In this document: positions 42,827 to 52,184 of the stretch, piece after piece
How positions within the stretch are numbered: the stretch's first letter is position 1
How the letters are laid out: every line of letters begins with the position of its first letter
Source: Kutzneria chonburiensis
Lineage (GTDB): Bacteria > Actinomycetota > Actinomycetes > Mycobacteriales > Pseudonocardiaceae
Direction: 5' to 3'
Length of the DNA: 64,000 bases
Assembly: GCF_028622115.1 (NCBI RefSeq)
Contig: NZ_CP097263.1
Span: forward strand, 7,626,001-7,690,000
The notes under the pieces: model-generated
Seen by the model: the letters and a program-made list of their open reading frames with translations, nothing else
What the model was told of the DNA's origin: nothing
Databases searched by the model: none
Position numbers and translations under genes: made by a program

Positions 42827-43789
42827 CTAGCTGATGTCGGCTCCAGCTCCGAATCGGGTCCTGCTTTGGCGGCTGGACCCCTCTTGACCTGCGCCGTTGC
42901 TGCGGGGGACGAGCGTGAGCAGGCTGGCTTCCGGCGGGCAGGCGAAGCGGACGGGCGCATATGGGCTGGTCCCGAGGCCGGCGGACACGTGGAGCCACGT
43001 GTGGGCGCCCCAGCGGGAGACGCCACGGGCGCGGGTGCGATCCAGCTCACAGTTTGTGACGAGGGCGCCGTAGCCGGGGAGGCGGAGTTGTCCGCCGTGG
43101 GTGTGGCCGGCCATGACGAGGTCGTAGCCGTCGGCGGCGAACTGGTCGAGTACGCGGGGTTCGGGGGAGTGGGTGACGCCGAGGCTCAGCGCGGCCGAGG
43201 GGTCGGGGCGGCCGGCGATGTCTTCGTAGCGGTCGCGCTTGAGGTGGGGGTCGTCGAGTCCGGCGGTGACGATGGCCTGGCCAGCGACGGTGATGGTCTG
43301 CCGGCTGTGGGTGAGGTCGTGCCAGCCGTGTTCGACGAACGCCGCGCGCAGGTCGCGCCAGGGCAGGGGGATGCCGTGGATGCGCTTCTTGCGGGCCTTG
43401 GGCAGCAGGTAGCGCACCGGGTTCTTGGGCTTGGGCGCGTAGTAGTCGTTGCTGCCGAAGACGAACACGCCGGGCAGGTCGAGCAGCGGCCCCAGGGCGC
43501 GGACGACGCCGGGCACGGCGTGCCGGTGGGCGAGGTTGTCGCCGGTGTTGACGACGAGGTCGGGCGCGAGCTGGGCGAGTTCGGCGACCCAGCGCTGCTT
43601 GGACCGTTGGCCGGGCATCATGTGCAGGTCGGAGATGTGCAGCACGCGCAGCGGCGTGGCGCCTTCGGCCAGCACCGGCACGGTGGCTTCGCGCAGCGTC
43701 CACCTGGTCCGCTCGATGGCGGCGGCGTAGCCGACCGTGGCGGCTCCGAGGGCGGCCGTGCCCAGGACTATCCGACCGAACGTCTTCAC
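42827..43789 (-). CDS. Metallophosphoesterase (calcineurin-like), membrane-anchored
   Basis: 320 aa. N-terminal hydrophobic anchor (RIVLGTAALGAATVGYAAA). Dimetal phosphoesterase motifs in order: HISDLHMMPG (about 51), VVNTGDNLAH (about 81), FGSNDYY, GVTHSPEP and MAGHTHGGQLRLPG. YaeI/YkuE-like; the substrate may be a lipid A-type or nucleotide phosphodiester, not known in actinomycetes. Gene precedes tRNA-Pro on the same strand. Confidence 0.88.
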   Translation of the reverse strand: MKTFGRIVLGTAALGAATVGYAAAIERTRWTLREATVPVLAEGATPLRVLHISDLHMMPGQRSKQRWVAELAQLAPDLVVNTGDNLAHRHAVPGVVRALGPLLDLPGVFVFGSNDYYAPKPKNPVRYLLPKARKKRIHGIPLPWRDLRAAFVEHGWHDLTHSRQTITVAGQAIVTAGLDDPHLKRDRYEDIAGRPDPSAALSLGVTHSPEPRVLDQFAADGYDLVMAGHTHGGQLRLPGYGALVTNCELDRTRARGVSRWGAHTWLHVSAGLGTSPYAPVRFACPPEASLLTLVPRSNGAGQEGSSRQSRTRFGAGADIS

Positions 43790-43854
43790 GCCTCCAGGGT
43801 ACGGCGGTTTACTCGATCGGGTCCGGGGTGCCCGCCGGAGTAGCGTTTGCCCTC

Positions 43855-44325
43855 ATGGCGGAGTTGAAGGAGAAGCTGCGGACGGATCTGACCGCGGCGA
43901 TGAAGGGCCGGCAGGCCACTGTGGTCGCGACCTTGCGGATGGCGTTGGCCGCGGTGACCACCGAGGAGGTGGCCGGCAAGACCGCGCGGGAGCTGTCCGA
44001 CGACGAGGTGCTCAAGGTCCTCTCGCGTGAGGTGAAGAAGCGCAACGAGGCCGCCGAGGCGTTCGCCGGCGCCGGCCGCAAGGAGCAGGCCGACGCCGAG
44101 CTGGCCGAGGCCGCGGTGCTCAAGACGTACCTGCCGGCGCAGTTGTCCGATGACGAGCTGGCCGACATCGTGACGCAGGCGATCGCCGACGTCGCCGCCC
44201 AGGTGGGCGAGCAGCCGGGGCAGAAGCAGATGGGCCAGGTCATGAAGGCCGCGAACGCGAAGGTCGCGGGCCGGGCCGAGGGCGGCCGGGTCGCCGCCGT
44301 GGTGAAGGCCAAGCTGCTGGGCTGA
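43855..44325 (+). CDS. GatB/YqeY domain protein
   Basis: 156 aa from ATG 43855; the AELKEKLRTDLTAAMKG opening is the family's usual start, so an upstream GTG was not used. KKRNEAAEAFAGAGRKEQADAELAEAAVLKTYLPAQLSDDEL and the C-terminal GQVMKAANAKVAGRAEGGRV are YqeY features. Related to the tRNA-binding tail domain of GatB; role unclear. Confidence 0.92.
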   Translation: MAELKEKLRTDLTAAMKGRQATVVATLRMALAAVTTEEVAGKTARELSDDEVLKVLSREVKKRNEAAEAFAGAGRKEQADAELAEAAVLKTYLPAQLSDDELADIVTQAIADVAAQVGEQPGQKQMGQVMKAANAKVAGRAEGGRVAAVVKAKLLG

Positions 44326-44326
44326 C

Positions 44327-44737
44327 GTGGTGGCCGAGCCGGCGGTGTTCCGCTGTTCCCTGCGCAACGGGCGCGTCGCCTTGATGGCGTCCGTGACGGG
44401 ACTGCTCGCCGCCGGCTGGCTGGCCGTGGGCCTGTTCGCCGGCATCCCTGGTGGGCAGGTCCTGCCATGGCTGGGCGTCGGGTTCCTCATCGTCGGCTCG
44501 ACCGGCGCCTACCTGTCTCGAACCAAGATCGTTATCGACGCCGAGCAGGTCCGGGTGCACTCCTTGATCGGCTCGGCCGCCGCTCGGCGGACGGCGGTCA
44601 CCCGGATCAGTTCGCCCCGTTCGGGTCTCGGCTTCTTCACCGACGCCGACGGCAAGGTCCTGGCTTCGTTCCAGGACGCCTACACCCCGGCGCAGCTGTC
44701 CCGGATCGCCGGCTTGCTCGGAGTCGACTGTGCGTGA
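44327..44737 (+). CDS. Membrane protein with PH-like domain
   Basis: 136 aa from GTG 44327, directly after the YqeY gene. Two hydrophobic helices (about 18-40 and 46-62), then a short beta-rich region (TKIVIDAEQVRVHSLIG; GLGFFTDADGKVLASF) like bacterial PH domains. Function unknown. Confidence 0.6.
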   Translation: MVAEPAVFRCSLRNGRVALMASVTGLLAAGWLAVGLFAGIPGGQVLPWLGVGFLIVGSTGAYLSRTKIVIDAEQVRVHSLIGSAAARRTAVTRISSPRSGLGFFTDADGKVLASFQDAYTPAQLSRIAGLLGVDCA

Positions 44738-44990
44738 CGATCGGTACGGCAAGCGCACCTGGGACCTGATCTACCTCATGAAGAAATGGCAGTTCTACGC
44801 GGCCGTGTTCGCCATTGCGGCGGCGGTGTTCGGCCTCGTCGTCCGACCGACGATCCACGACCTGTGGGCGATCTTCGTGTTCGGTGCGCTGTTCATCGGC
44901 ATGTTCAGCTGTCTGGCCCGAGTCGCCGTCCTGGGCGTCGCCATGGTGCGGTCGGCCAAGCAGGACAAGGCCGATCGGGAAGCGGCATGA
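44730..44990 (+). CDS. Small two-helix membrane protein
   Basis: 86 aa from GTG 44730, overlapping the previous gene by 8 bp. Two hydrophobic helices (about 22-40 and 45-72). KRTWDLIYLMKKWQF at the start, charged Lys/Asp tail. Unknown. Confidence 0.6.
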   Translation: MRDDRYGKRTWDLIYLMKKWQFYAAVFAIAAAVFGLVVRPTIHDLWAIFVFGALFIGMFSCLARVAVLGVAMVRSAKQDKADREAA

Positions 44991-45339
44991 CCGACTACGG
45001 CCGCGAGCGGGAACGCCGTCGGCGGCAGCGTTCCTTGCTGTGGCTGGGATATCTCCTCTGTGCGGTGGTGGTCCTGGCGTTGCGCGTCGGGCCGCTGCCA
45101 GCCCTGACCGGCATGGTCGGCATCGTGGTGCTGGGCGGCTCGAATACGGGAGTCGCTGGGCGCGCATCCGTTCGCCGACACCATGAAATCGCTGCCCGAC
45201 GCCTTTCCGCCGGGCTCGGTGACCGTGCTCGACAGGTCAGCTGTGCATCAAGTACTCCGACCTGGGCGACCACGTCGACATGGCCGACACGGACTGCCCG
45301 GCCGGGTCGGCCACCCCGACGGTGACACTGGGCCGGTGA
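44987..45339 (+). pseudogene. Small membrane protein gene, apparently decayed by frameshifts
   Basis: ATG 44987 overlaps the previous stop. The first 50 codons look real (RSLLWLGYLLCAVVVLALRV, two helices). Beyond about 45130 the coding signal moves between frames: ESLGAHPFADTMKSLPDAFP and GSVTVLDRS in one, CIKYSDLGDHVDMADTDCP to TGA 45339 in another. The annotated first frame ends in low-complexity Arg/Pro/Thr at 45325. Two indels would rebuild one protein of about 115 aa. Confidence 0.5.
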
Positions 45340-45344
45340 CGCGG

Positions 45345-45376
45345 AAGGGGCCGGGAGCGAATGCTCCCGGCCCCTT
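45345..45376. terminator. Bidirectional terminator before ponA2
   Basis: AAGGGGCCGGGAGC / GCTCCCGGCCCCTT, perfect 14-bp stem, loop GAAT. Confidence 0.92.
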
Positions 45377-45391
45377 CTTATGCACAACAGG

Positions 45392-47785
45392 TCAGCCGCC
45401 CGGTGTGCCGCCGGTTGTCGGTGCCGGTGATGTGGCGCCTGGCGCCTGGGGCACGAAGCCGGTGCTCACGTAGAGCGTGATGCTCTGGCTGTGCGGGGCG
45501 GAGCCGATGGGGGTCTGGCCGACGACGGTGCCCTTGGGGGCGATGGAGTTGAAGTCGGCGGTCTGCACGATGTTGTAGCCGGCGCCCTTCAACGCGTTGG
45601 TGGCGTCGCCGACGTTCTTGCCGACCACGTAAGGGATGGCCGGCCCGTGGTCCTTCTTGTCCATGTACGCCGGGTCGGCGTTGGGCAGGGGCAGCACGGG
45701 TGAGTTGCCGACGATCTGGGTGAAGGCGTTGAACCAGGTCGGCGCGGCGACGGTGCCACCGAAGGCGCCGTTGGCCCCGGCGCAGTTGGGACTGCTGTGC
45801 ACGGGCAGCGTGCCGCAGATGGGCTCGGGGGTGGAGCCGTCGGCAAACACCATGGACGAGGCGGACCAGTTGGGCAGGATGCCGAGGAAGCCGACCGAGC
45901 GGCTGGTCTCGGTGGTGCCGGTCTTGCCGGCCATCGGCCGGGTCCAGTGCGCGTTGCGGGCGGCGGCGACCGAGGTGCCGCTGATGGTGTCGTCCTTGAG
46001 GCCGTTCACGATCGTGTCGGCCACGGCCTTGTTGACGACCTGCTCGCACGGCGGCGTGTTGAGCGGCACGGCCTTGCCGGTGTGGTCGGTGACGGCGGCG
46101 ATCGGGTTGGGTTCGCACCACACGCCGCCGCTGGCCAGGGTGGCGCCGACGTTGGCCAGCTCCAGCGGGCTGAGCGGGGTCACGCCGAGGGTGAACGACA
46201 GGTTGTTCTGCATCGACTGGCTCTGCGGCTGGGTGGTCAGCTCGTTCGCGCCGTTCGGGTCGGGCTTCCCACCGGCCTGGTTGGTCTTCATGGTGTTGCG
46301 CATGCCCAGCCGGGACGCCATGTCCAGCACCGACGGCATGGTGGCGCCGATCTCGACGTTGGTGAACGAGGTGTTGGGCGAGATGGCCAGCGCCTCGTGC
46401 AGGGTGATCGGGTCCGGGTTGGTCGCGTCGTCGTTGGCCACCGTGTGGCACTTGGTTTCCGGGTACCGGATCGGCGGGAAGAAGCAGAACGTCTTCGGGT
46501 TGGGGATGCCGGTGTTGAGGCCGACCTGGCCCTTCTCCATGGCCGCGGCGGTGGTGAAGATCTTGTAGATCGAGCCGGCGCCGAAGTTGTCGCTGACGTC
46601 GGCGGGCAGGTTGGTCAGGGTCTGGCCCTGCGCGGAGTCCACGCCCAGGTCGCGGTTGGCCACCAGCGCCGCGATGTCGTGGCTCTGGCTGCCCGGTTTG
46701 ATGATCACGAACGTGTTGGCGATGCCGTTGGCCGTCTTGGGCACGTTCTTCTCGGCGGCCGCCTTGGCGATCTTGGAGATGTCCGGGTCCAGGTTGGTCT
46801 TGATCACGTAGCCGCCGGTCTGCAGCTGGTCGGAGTTGAAGCCGGCCTCCTGCAGGTAGCCGAGCACGTAGTCGCAGTAGAAGCCGACCTCGGGGGCGGT
46901 GCCGACGCAGCCGGAGCCGGGCAGCTGGGGCTCGGGGCCGACGCCGAGGTCGGCCTTCTTAGCGGCCTCGGCGTTGTCGGTGGTGATCTTGCCGGTGGTC
47001 ACCATGGCGTCGATCACGGTGTCGCGGCGCTTCTTGGCCGCCGCCGGGTGCTGCCACGGGTCGAAGCTGACCGGGTTGTTGACCACGCCGGCCAGCAGCG
47101 CGGCCTGGGACAGGGTGAGGTTCTTGGGGGTGGTGTTGAAGAACACCTGGGACGCGGTGCCGATGCCGTCCACCCGGCCGAGGAAGGTGACCAGGTTGAG
47201 GTACCGGGTCAGGATCTCGTCCTTGGACAGCTTCTTCTCCAGCTGGAGCGCGACCCGGGCCTCCTTGAGCTTGCGGGCCACGGTCTGCGCCTGGGCCTGC
47301 TCCTGGGCCGACTTGTCGTCCCGGCCGGCCACCAGCACCTGGTAGTTCTTCACGTACTGCTGGGTGATGGTGGACGCGCCCTGGGACACGCTGCCGTTGA
47401 CCTGGTTGCTCAGCAGCGCCCGGAAGGTGCCCTGCCAGTCGACGCCGTCGTGCTGGTAGAACCGCCGGTCCTCGATTGCGACGATGGCCGCCTTCATCAC
47501 GTCCGAGATCTGGTCGGACGGCGTGTTGACGCGGTACTGCTGGTACAGGTACGCGATCGGCTTGCCGTTCTTGTCCTCGACGACGGACATCAACGGTGGG
47601 TCGGTGGTCACCAGGTCCGCCGATGTGGCGTCCACGGTGTCACTGGCGCGGTTGGAGACCACACCTAGCGCCCCCACGGTGGGGAACAGCATGCCCGCCA
47701 CCAGAACACCGGCCAAAAGGCACAGACCGACCAACTTCACAAGACCGTTGCCGACACGCACGACAGTCACAGTACGCGTCATCAC
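45392..47785 (-). CDS. ponA2: Class A penicillin-binding protein with PASTA domain (PonA2-type)
   Basis: 797 aa. N-terminal membrane anchor (residues 14-42). Glycosyltransferase GT51 domain with EDRRFYQHDGVDWQGT (about 104) and GASTITQQYVKN. Transpeptidase domain with GSIYKIF (Ser-x-x-Lys, about 404), SPNTS (about 470) and GKTGTTE (about 620). One PASTA domain (about 690-780) and a Pro/Gly/Thr tail. Polymerises and cross-links peptidoglycan outside the membrane. Same position next to a WhiB gene as Rv3682 in M. tuberculosis, where it is needed for acid and heat tolerance. Confidence 0.94.
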   Translation of the reverse strand: MMTRTVTVVRVGNGLVKLVGLCLLAGVLVAGMLFPTVGALGVVSNRASDTVDATSADLVTTDPPLMSVVEDKNGKPIAYLYQQYRVNTPSDQISDVMKAAIVAIEDRRFYQHDGVDWQGTFRALLSNQVNGSVSQGASTITQQYVKNYQVLVAGRDDKSAQEQAQAQTVARKLKEARVALQLEKKLSKDEILTRYLNLVTFLGRVDGIGTASQVFFNTTPKNLTLSQAALLAGVVNNPVSFDPWQHPAAAKKRRDTVIDAMVTTGKITTDNAEAAKKADLGVGPEPQLPGSGCVGTAPEVGFYCDYVLGYLQEAGFNSDQLQTGGYVIKTNLDPDISKIAKAAAEKNVPKTANGIANTFVIIKPGSQSHDIAALVANRDLGVDSAQGQTLTNLPADVSDNFGAGSIYKIFTTAAAMEKGQVGLNTGIPNPKTFCFFPPIRYPETKCHTVANDDATNPDPITLHEALAISPNTSFTNVEIGATMPSVLDMASRLGMRNTMKTNQAGGKPDPNGANELTTQPQSQSMQNNLSFTLGVTPLSPLELANVGATLASGGVWCEPNPIAAVTDHTGKAVPLNTPPCEQVVNKAVADTIVNGLKDDTISGTSVAAARNAHWTRPMAGKTGTTETSRSVGFLGILPNWSASSMVFADGSTPEPICGTLPVHSSPNCAGANGAFGGTVAAPTWFNAFTQIVGNSPVLPLPNADPAYMDKKDHGPAIPYVVGKNVGDATNALKGAGYNIVQTADFNSIAPKGTVVGQTPIGSAPHSQSITLYVSTGFVPQAPGATSPAPTTGGTPGG

Positions 47786-48005
47786 GTGGTGCTTCGATGT
47801 GAGCGCTCACCGCGACGTTCATTCACCACTTCGGGTGGGTGAAGCTCACATTCGGGTAACCCGGTGTTGGCATGGGAACCAGATGGCTCTACAGTCCGTC
47901 AACGTCTCATGACAACGCCGGAGGACAGTCCGCACCCGCGGTCAGCCTACGGCAGCCGGTACCGGGGGTATCGGTTTTTGGACGAGACGTAGGGGAGCGG
48001 GGGTC
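47786..48005. promoter_or_regulatory. Divergent promoter region ponA2/whiB
   Basis: 220 bp without a gene. Contains the 12-bp palindrome GTGAGCGCTCAC (47799-47810) and a nearby GTGAAGCTCAC. Both promoters must lie here; I could not assign -10 boxes with confidence. Confidence 0.4.
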
Positions 48006-48308
48006 ATGCAGTTCGTTCAGGGGGATTGGCGTGTCGACGCCTCATGTCGAGATGAAGATCCGGAGCAGCTGTTCGTCAGGGGTGCTGAGCAGCGCAAAGC
48101 CAAGACCATCTGCCTGAGTTGCCCGGTGCGGACGGAGTGTCTGTCCGAGGCGCTGGACAATCGCATCGAGTTCGGTGTGTGGGGCGGAATGACCGAGCGT
48201 GAGCGCAGGGCTCTGCTGCGTCGCCGACCGGATGTGGACTCCTGGTTCGAGTTGCTGGAGTCGGCGCGGCGCGAGCATGCCGATCTTGGTGAGTACAAGG
48301 TCAGTTGA
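48006..48308 (+). CDS. WhiB-family iron-sulfur regulator (WhiB4/WblA-type)
   Basis: 100 aa from ATG 48006 (GGGGAGCGGGG ahead). Four cluster cysteines at about residues 14, 36, 39 and 45 (C-x21-C-x2-C-x5-C), then EFGVWGGMTERERRALLRRR, the turn and basic DNA-contact segment. Responds to redox or NO through a [4Fe-4S] cluster. The location between ponA2 and two ArsA-like ATPases is that of whiB4 (Rv3681c), orthologous to wblA of Streptomyces. Confidence 0.92.
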   Translation: MQFVQGDWRVDASCRDEDPEQLFVRGAEQRKAKTICLSCPVRTECLSEALDNRIEFGVWGGMTERERRALLRRRPDVDSWFELLESARREHADLGEYKVS

Positions 48309-48359
48309 TCGACGACAATTTGTTGAGCGGTCAAAAAAATAACCGATGATCAACGCGAA

Positions 48360-48395
48360 TTTCGCCGACGGCGGCAATCGCCGCCCTCGGCGAAA
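48360..48395. terminator. Terminator between whiB and arsA-like genes
   Basis: TTTCGCCGA and TCGGCGAAA flank GGCGGC-AATC-GCCGCC; single-base bulges on both sides. Convergent gene ends. Confidence 0.85.
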
Positions 48396-48409
48396 CAAGC
48401 ATGCCCGTT

Positions 48410-49534
48410 TCAGTCTCCGGCCAGGCGTCGCCCGATTTCGCGCAGCCCGGCCAGGTCGTGCACGTCCTCGGCCAGCGCCGGCACCCCGGTGACGGCCACC
48501 GCCGGATGAGCCTTGGTGAACCGGGCCAGCAGCCGCTGCTCCCTGGTCGCCACGGCCACCCGGTCGGCGTGCACCCGCAGCACGGCCGCGGCCAGCGGCG
48601 CCTCGCCGTTGCGGTCCAGCTCGTCGGCGGCCGCCACCGCCTTGCCGGCCGGCAGTTTGGCCAGTACGGGATGGGTCCGGTTGAGCACCAGCCCGGCCAG
48701 CGGCATCGACTCCGCGGCCAGCCGCTCCACGAAGTAGGACGCCTCCCGCAGCGCGTCCGGCTCCGGCGCGGCGACCACCAGGAACGCGGTGCCGGGCGAA
48801 CGCAGCAGCTGGTAGGTCTTCTGCGCCCGCTCCCGGAAGCCGCCGAACATGCTGTCGAAGGCCTGCACGAACGCGGACGCGTCGGCCAGCAGCTGACCGC
48901 CGATGATCGTCGAGATGGCCTTGGTGAACAGCCCGAACCCGGCGCCGACGATCTTCAGCAGGCCCCGCCCGCCGGCCCGCGCCGGGGCCGACAGCAGCCG
49001 GATGATCCGCCCGTCCAGCACGGTGGACAGCCGCTGCGGGGCGTCCAGGAAGTCCAGCGCCGACCGGCTGGGCGGGGTGTCGACCACGATCAGGTCCCAC
49101 GAGCCGTCGGCCGCCAGCTGCCCCAGCTTCTCCATGGCCATGTACTCCTGCGTGCCGGAGAACGAGGAGGAAATGGTCTGGTAGAAGGGGTTGGCCAGGA
49201 TCTGCTCGGCCCGGTCCGGTCCCGCGTGCGCCAGCACCATGTCGTCGAACGTGCGGCGCATGTCCAGCATCATCGCGTGCAGGCGGTCCTCGGTGTCGAA
49301 GCCCTCGACCGACACCTTGCGCGGGGTGTTGTCCAGTTCCCGCAGGCCCAGCGACTGGGCCAGCCGCCGGGCCGGGTCGATGGTCAGCACGACGGTGTGC
49401 CGCCCGCGCTCGGCCGCCCGTGCGGCCAGCGCCGCCGCGGTGGTGGTCTTGCCGACGCCGCCGGACCCGCAGCAGACGATCACCTTGGTCGCCGGGTCGT
49501 CCAGCAACTTGTCGACATGAAGCTTTGCCGCCAT
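48410..49534 (-). CDS. ArsA/GET3-family ATPase (Rv3680-like)
   Basis: 374 aa. Deviant Walker [15 protein letters not shown] (about 23-36), [13 protein letters not shown], switch [13 protein letters not shown] and A-loop region LVLNRTHPV. Eukaryotic relatives insert tail-anchored proteins; the mycobacterial pair Rv3679/Rv3680 assembles as a heterodimer and helps detoxify metabolites. Start ATG overlaps the stop of the upstream ATPase by 1 bp (TGATG), so equimolar synthesis is likely. Confidence 0.9.
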   Translation of the reverse strand: MAAKLHVDKLLDDPATKVIVCCGSGGVGKTTTAAALAARAAERGRHTVVLTIDPARRLAQSLGLRELDNTPRKVSVEGFDTEDRLHAMMLDMRRTFDDMVLAHAGPDRAEQILANPFYQTISSSFSGTQEYMAMEKLGQLAADGSWDLIVVDTPPSRSALDFLDAPQRLSTVLDGRIIRLLSAPARAGGRGLLKIVGAGFGLFTKAISTIIGGQLLADASAFVQAFDSMFGGFRERAQKTYQLLRSPGTAFLVVAAPEPDALREASYFVERLAAESMPLAGLVLNRTHPVLAKLPAGKAVAAADELDRNGEAPLAAAVLRVHADRVAVATREQRLLARFTKAHPAVAVTGVPALAEDVHDLAGLREIGRRLAGD

Positions 49535-50541
49535 CAGCGGACCCCCTGGTCGACCAGCGTCTCGGCCAGCTCGTACAGCGCGCCGACATCGACGCCGTCG
49601 ACCAGCTCGGGCAGCTCGAGCGCCGGCAGGTCGGCCTCGGCCAGCAGCTCACGGGCCCGCTGCTCGGCCTGCACACGTACGGCGTGCTCGACGGTCTCCT
49701 CGACCAGGCCGGCCAGCTCGTCCTTGGGCAGCTCCAGGCCGACGGCGGCCAGCCCGGTCCGTACGCGCGCGGCGTCCACTCGACCGCTGGCGGCCGCCGG
49801 CAGCGAGCGGTCGGCCAGCCGCGCCGGACGGACCCGGTTCACGAACACCGCGCCCGGCCGCAGGTCGGCGCCGTCCAGCTCGGCCACCGCGTCCAGGGTC
49901 TCCCGGACCGGCATCTCCTCCAGCAGCGTGACCAGGTGCACGGCGGTGTCGCCGGAGTGCATCAGCCGGACGACGCCCTCGCTCTGGCCCTTGATCGGCC
50001 CGACCTTGGCCACGTCCTGCACGGCCCGGGTGACGTCGAGGAACTTCACCACCCGGCCGGTCGGCGGCGCGTCCAGCACCACGTGGTCGTACATGTGCCG
50101 GCCGGCGGCGTCGGTGCGGCCGACGCACTCCTTGACCTTGCCGGTCTGGAGGACGTCGCGCAGGCCCGGAGCCAGCGTCGTGACGAACTCGATCGCGCCC
50201 ATCCGCCGCAGCGTCCGGCCGGCGAAGCCCAGGTTGTAGAACATGGCCAGGTACTCCATGAACGCCGCGTCGGCGTCCACGGCCAGCGCCCGGATCTCGC
50301 CGCCGTCGGGCGCGGAGGCGATGCGCTCCTCGGCGTACGGCAGCGGCGCGCGGTCGAACAGCTGGGCGATGCCCTGCCGCTCCTCCACCTCGACCAGCAG
50401 CACGCGACGGCCACCGGTGGCCAGCGCGATGGCCAGCGCCGCGGCCACAGTGGTCTTGCCGGTGCCACCCTTGCCGGTGACCACGTGCAACCGGGCCCGG
50501 GTGAGTTCCTCGGTCCAGCCGCCGACGAAGGGTGTGGTCAC
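49534..50541 (-). CDS. ArsA/GET3-family ATPase (Rv3679-like)
   Basis: 335 aa. Walker [18 protein letters not shown] (about 20-36) with the signature Lys; [29 protein letters not shown] switch. Partner of the ATPase downstream. Both lack arsenic-binding Cys clusters, so an arsenite role is unlikely. Confidence 0.9.
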   Translation of the reverse strand: MTTPFVGGWTEELTRARLHVVTGKGGTGKTTVAAALAIALATGGRRVLLVEVEERQGIAQLFDRAPLPYAEERIASAPDGGEIRALAVDADAAFMEYLAMFYNLGFAGRTLRRMGAIEFVTTLAPGLRDVLQTGKVKECVGRTDAAGRHMYDHVVLDAPPTGRVVKFLDVTRAVQDVAKVGPIKGQSEGVVRLMHSGDTAVHLVTLLEEMPVRETLDAVAELDGADLRPGAVFVNRVRPARLADRSLPAAASGRVDAARVRTGLAAVGLELPKDELAGLVEETVEHAVRVQAEQRARELLAEADLPALELPELVDGVDVGALYELAETLVDQGVR

Positions 50542-50590
50542 GAAGCCAAGCCTAGGCGTCCGATCTGAGCGTCGCTTCCGGTTGTGACGG

Positions 50591-50842
50591 TTACCCGATG
50601 TGATGCATGAGGACCAGGATCATGTACTGCGCGGCGACCACGCCCCAGACCACGGTGCTCGGCAGCACGGTGGCGATCAGCCCGCACAGCACCGCGAAGA
50701 CCAGCGTCGACCACAGGGCCGCGCGGGTCACGTCACCGGGATTGCGGTTCCGGTCGTCGCGCACCTTGCCGGTGATCAGCAGGGTCATGATGATGCCGCC
50801 GAACGCCATCAGGCAGGTCGCGATGATCCGCCACGTCTCCAC
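50591..50842 (-). CDS. Small membrane protein
   Basis: 83 aa. Two hydrophobic segments (about 5-24 and 43-80) around a charged loop KVRDDRNRNPGDVTRAA. Gene just upstream of the ATPase pair, possibly co-transcribed. Unknown. Confidence 0.65.
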   Translation of the reverse strand: METWRIIATCLMAFGGIIMTLLITGKVRDDRNRNPGDVTRAALWSTLVFAVLCGLIATVLPSTVVWGVVAAQYMILVLMHHIG

Positions 50843-50877
50843 GTGATCGAAAATAGCGCGCCGGTTAGGCTGCCGGC

Positions 50878-51033
50878 ATGACTAAGTGGGAGTACGCCAC
50901 GGTCCCGCTCCTGATCCACGCGACCAAGCAGATCCTGGACCAGTGGGGCCAGGACGGCTGGGAGCTGGTGACCGTGTTGCCCAACCCGAGCGGCGAGCAG
51001 CATGTCGCCTACCTGAAGCGGGAGAAGGCATGA
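50878..51033 (+). CDS. 51-aa DUF4177-like protein (Rv3678A-like)
   Basis: ATG 50878 to TGA 51033. KWEYATVPLL and LDQWGQDGWELVTVLP are the DUF4177 signature (W-E-Y ... G-W-E-L-V). The stop overlaps the RidA start (GCATGA). The same small gene precedes the RidA gene in mycobacteria. Confidence 0.8.
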   Translation: MTKWEYATVPLLIHATKQILDQWGQDGWELVTVLPNPSGEQHVAYLKREKA

Positions 51034-51485
51034 CCTGGTCGGGCCGGCTCAAGGAGCTGGGCATCGAGCTGCCCGGGGTGGCCGCGCCGGTCGCCGCCTA
51101 CGTGCCGGCGGTGCGCACCGGCTCGCTCGTCTACACCTCGGGCCAGCTGCCGTTCGTCGCCGGCTCGCTGCCCGCGACGGGCAAGGTCGGCGGGGAGATC
51201 GGGCCGGACGAGGCCAAGGCCTACGCCCGCACCTGTGCGCTGAACGCGCTGGCCGCGGTCGACGCGCTGGTCGGGCTGGACTCGATCACCCGCATCGTCA
51301 AGGTCGTCGGCTTCGTCGCGTCGGCCGAGGGCTTCACCGGCCAGCCGGCCGTGGTCAACGGCTCGTCCGAACTGCTGGGTGAGATCTTCGGCGAGGCCGG
51401 CGTGCACGCCCGGTCAGCCGTCGGAGTGGCGGAATTGCCACTCGGCGCACCCGTCGAGGTCGAGTTGATCGTCGAAATCGGCTAA
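51030..51485 (+). CDS. RidA-family protein
   Basis: 151 aa from ATG 51030. YTSGQLPFV near residue 30 and the C-terminal ARSAVGVAELPLGAPVEVELIVEI carry the RidA core, including the conserved Arg. RidA hydrolyses reactive enamine/imine by-products; this longer sub-family (Rv3678c type) lacks a proven activity. Confidence 0.9.
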   Translation: MTWSGRLKELGIELPGVAAPVAAYVPAVRTGSLVYTSGQLPFVAGSLPATGKVGGEIGPDEAKAYARTCALNALAAVDALVGLDSITRIVKVVGFVASAEGFTGQPAVVNGSSELLGEIFGEAGVHARSAVGVAELPLGAPVEVELIVEIG

Positions 51486-51568
51486 TTCAGTAACCCGTTC
51501 GGGTGGCGCTAAGGTGGCGTCTCCTGGTCTGCTAGACCGCGAGAGTCACCTTCGCCACTGGAAGGGCG

Positions 51569-52171
51569 GTGGGCGTGCGGGACAACGCCGAGCTGAATGC
51601 GCATGAGCTGCTGCTGAGGCTGGCCGGACGACTGTCCGACACCCAGCTGTGGCGGTTCCGGGACTGGCTGGCGAGCGGGGCGCTGCCCGTGCTCGGCCGG
51701 GCCCTGCCGCGTGCGCTGCTGCACGACCGGATCGGCCTGACCGCCGACGAGCACTCGCTGCTGCGCGGCATCGGCGCCGACCCGGCGCTGACCAGCTCCG
51801 TGCTGGGCATCGGCGCGGTCCCCGAGCCGGCGTTCACCTTCGTGGCCGAGGCCGCCGACCAGGCCGCCACCGGTGACCCGATCGGTGTCGTGCTCGGTGC
51901 GACGCTGCGCGGCCGCGAGGGCCTCGGCGAGGTGCGCTGCGCCTGGCGGCACGCCGCCGACGGCCGCGTGCACCGCGTGGTGCTGGTGACGGCCGTCGCC
52001 GACCACCACCGTCTGACCGGCGAGCTCCAGCGCATGCTGCGGGCGCTGGGCGAGCACGAGCCGTGTGTCGAGGTGCTGGCGCCGGACTTCGACCTGTCGC
52101 CGTACCACAGGGCCGCGCTCGACGTGTCCGAACTGCTGTGCTTCGGCGCTGCCGATCTCGCCACCGCCTGA
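51569..52171 (+). CDS. Conserved actinobacterial protein, paralogue of the next gene
   Basis: 200 aa from GTG 51569 (an in-frame GTG at 51575 is possible). Segments LTADEHSLLRGIGADPAL, EVRCAWRHAADGRVHRVVLV and CVEVLAPDFDLSPYHRAAL each have a counterpart in the downstream gene. The S-x-Y-H-R motif is common to both. No known domain. Confidence 0.65.
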   Translation: MGVRDNAELNAHELLLRLAGRLSDTQLWRFRDWLASGALPVLGRALPRALLHDRIGLTADEHSLLRGIGADPALTSSVLGIGAVPEPAFTFVAEAADQAATGDPIGVVLGATLRGREGLGEVRCAWRHAADGRVHRVVLVTAVADHHRLTGELQRMLRALGEHEPCVEVLAPDFDLSPYHRAALDVSELLCFGAADLATA

Positions 52172-52184
52172 AAGGAGACCCGTC

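Noticed and set aside
45797-47668. 623-codon plus-strand frame over ponA2
   Set aside because: Antisense shadow, Gly/Val/Asp/Arg-rich; all PBP motifs are on the minus strand.
47799-47810. GTGAGCGCTCAC as a Crp site in the ponA2/whiB promoter region
   Set aside because: Crp/GlxR needs GTGA-N6-TCAC; here the spacing is 4. The palindrome is real but its binder is unknown.
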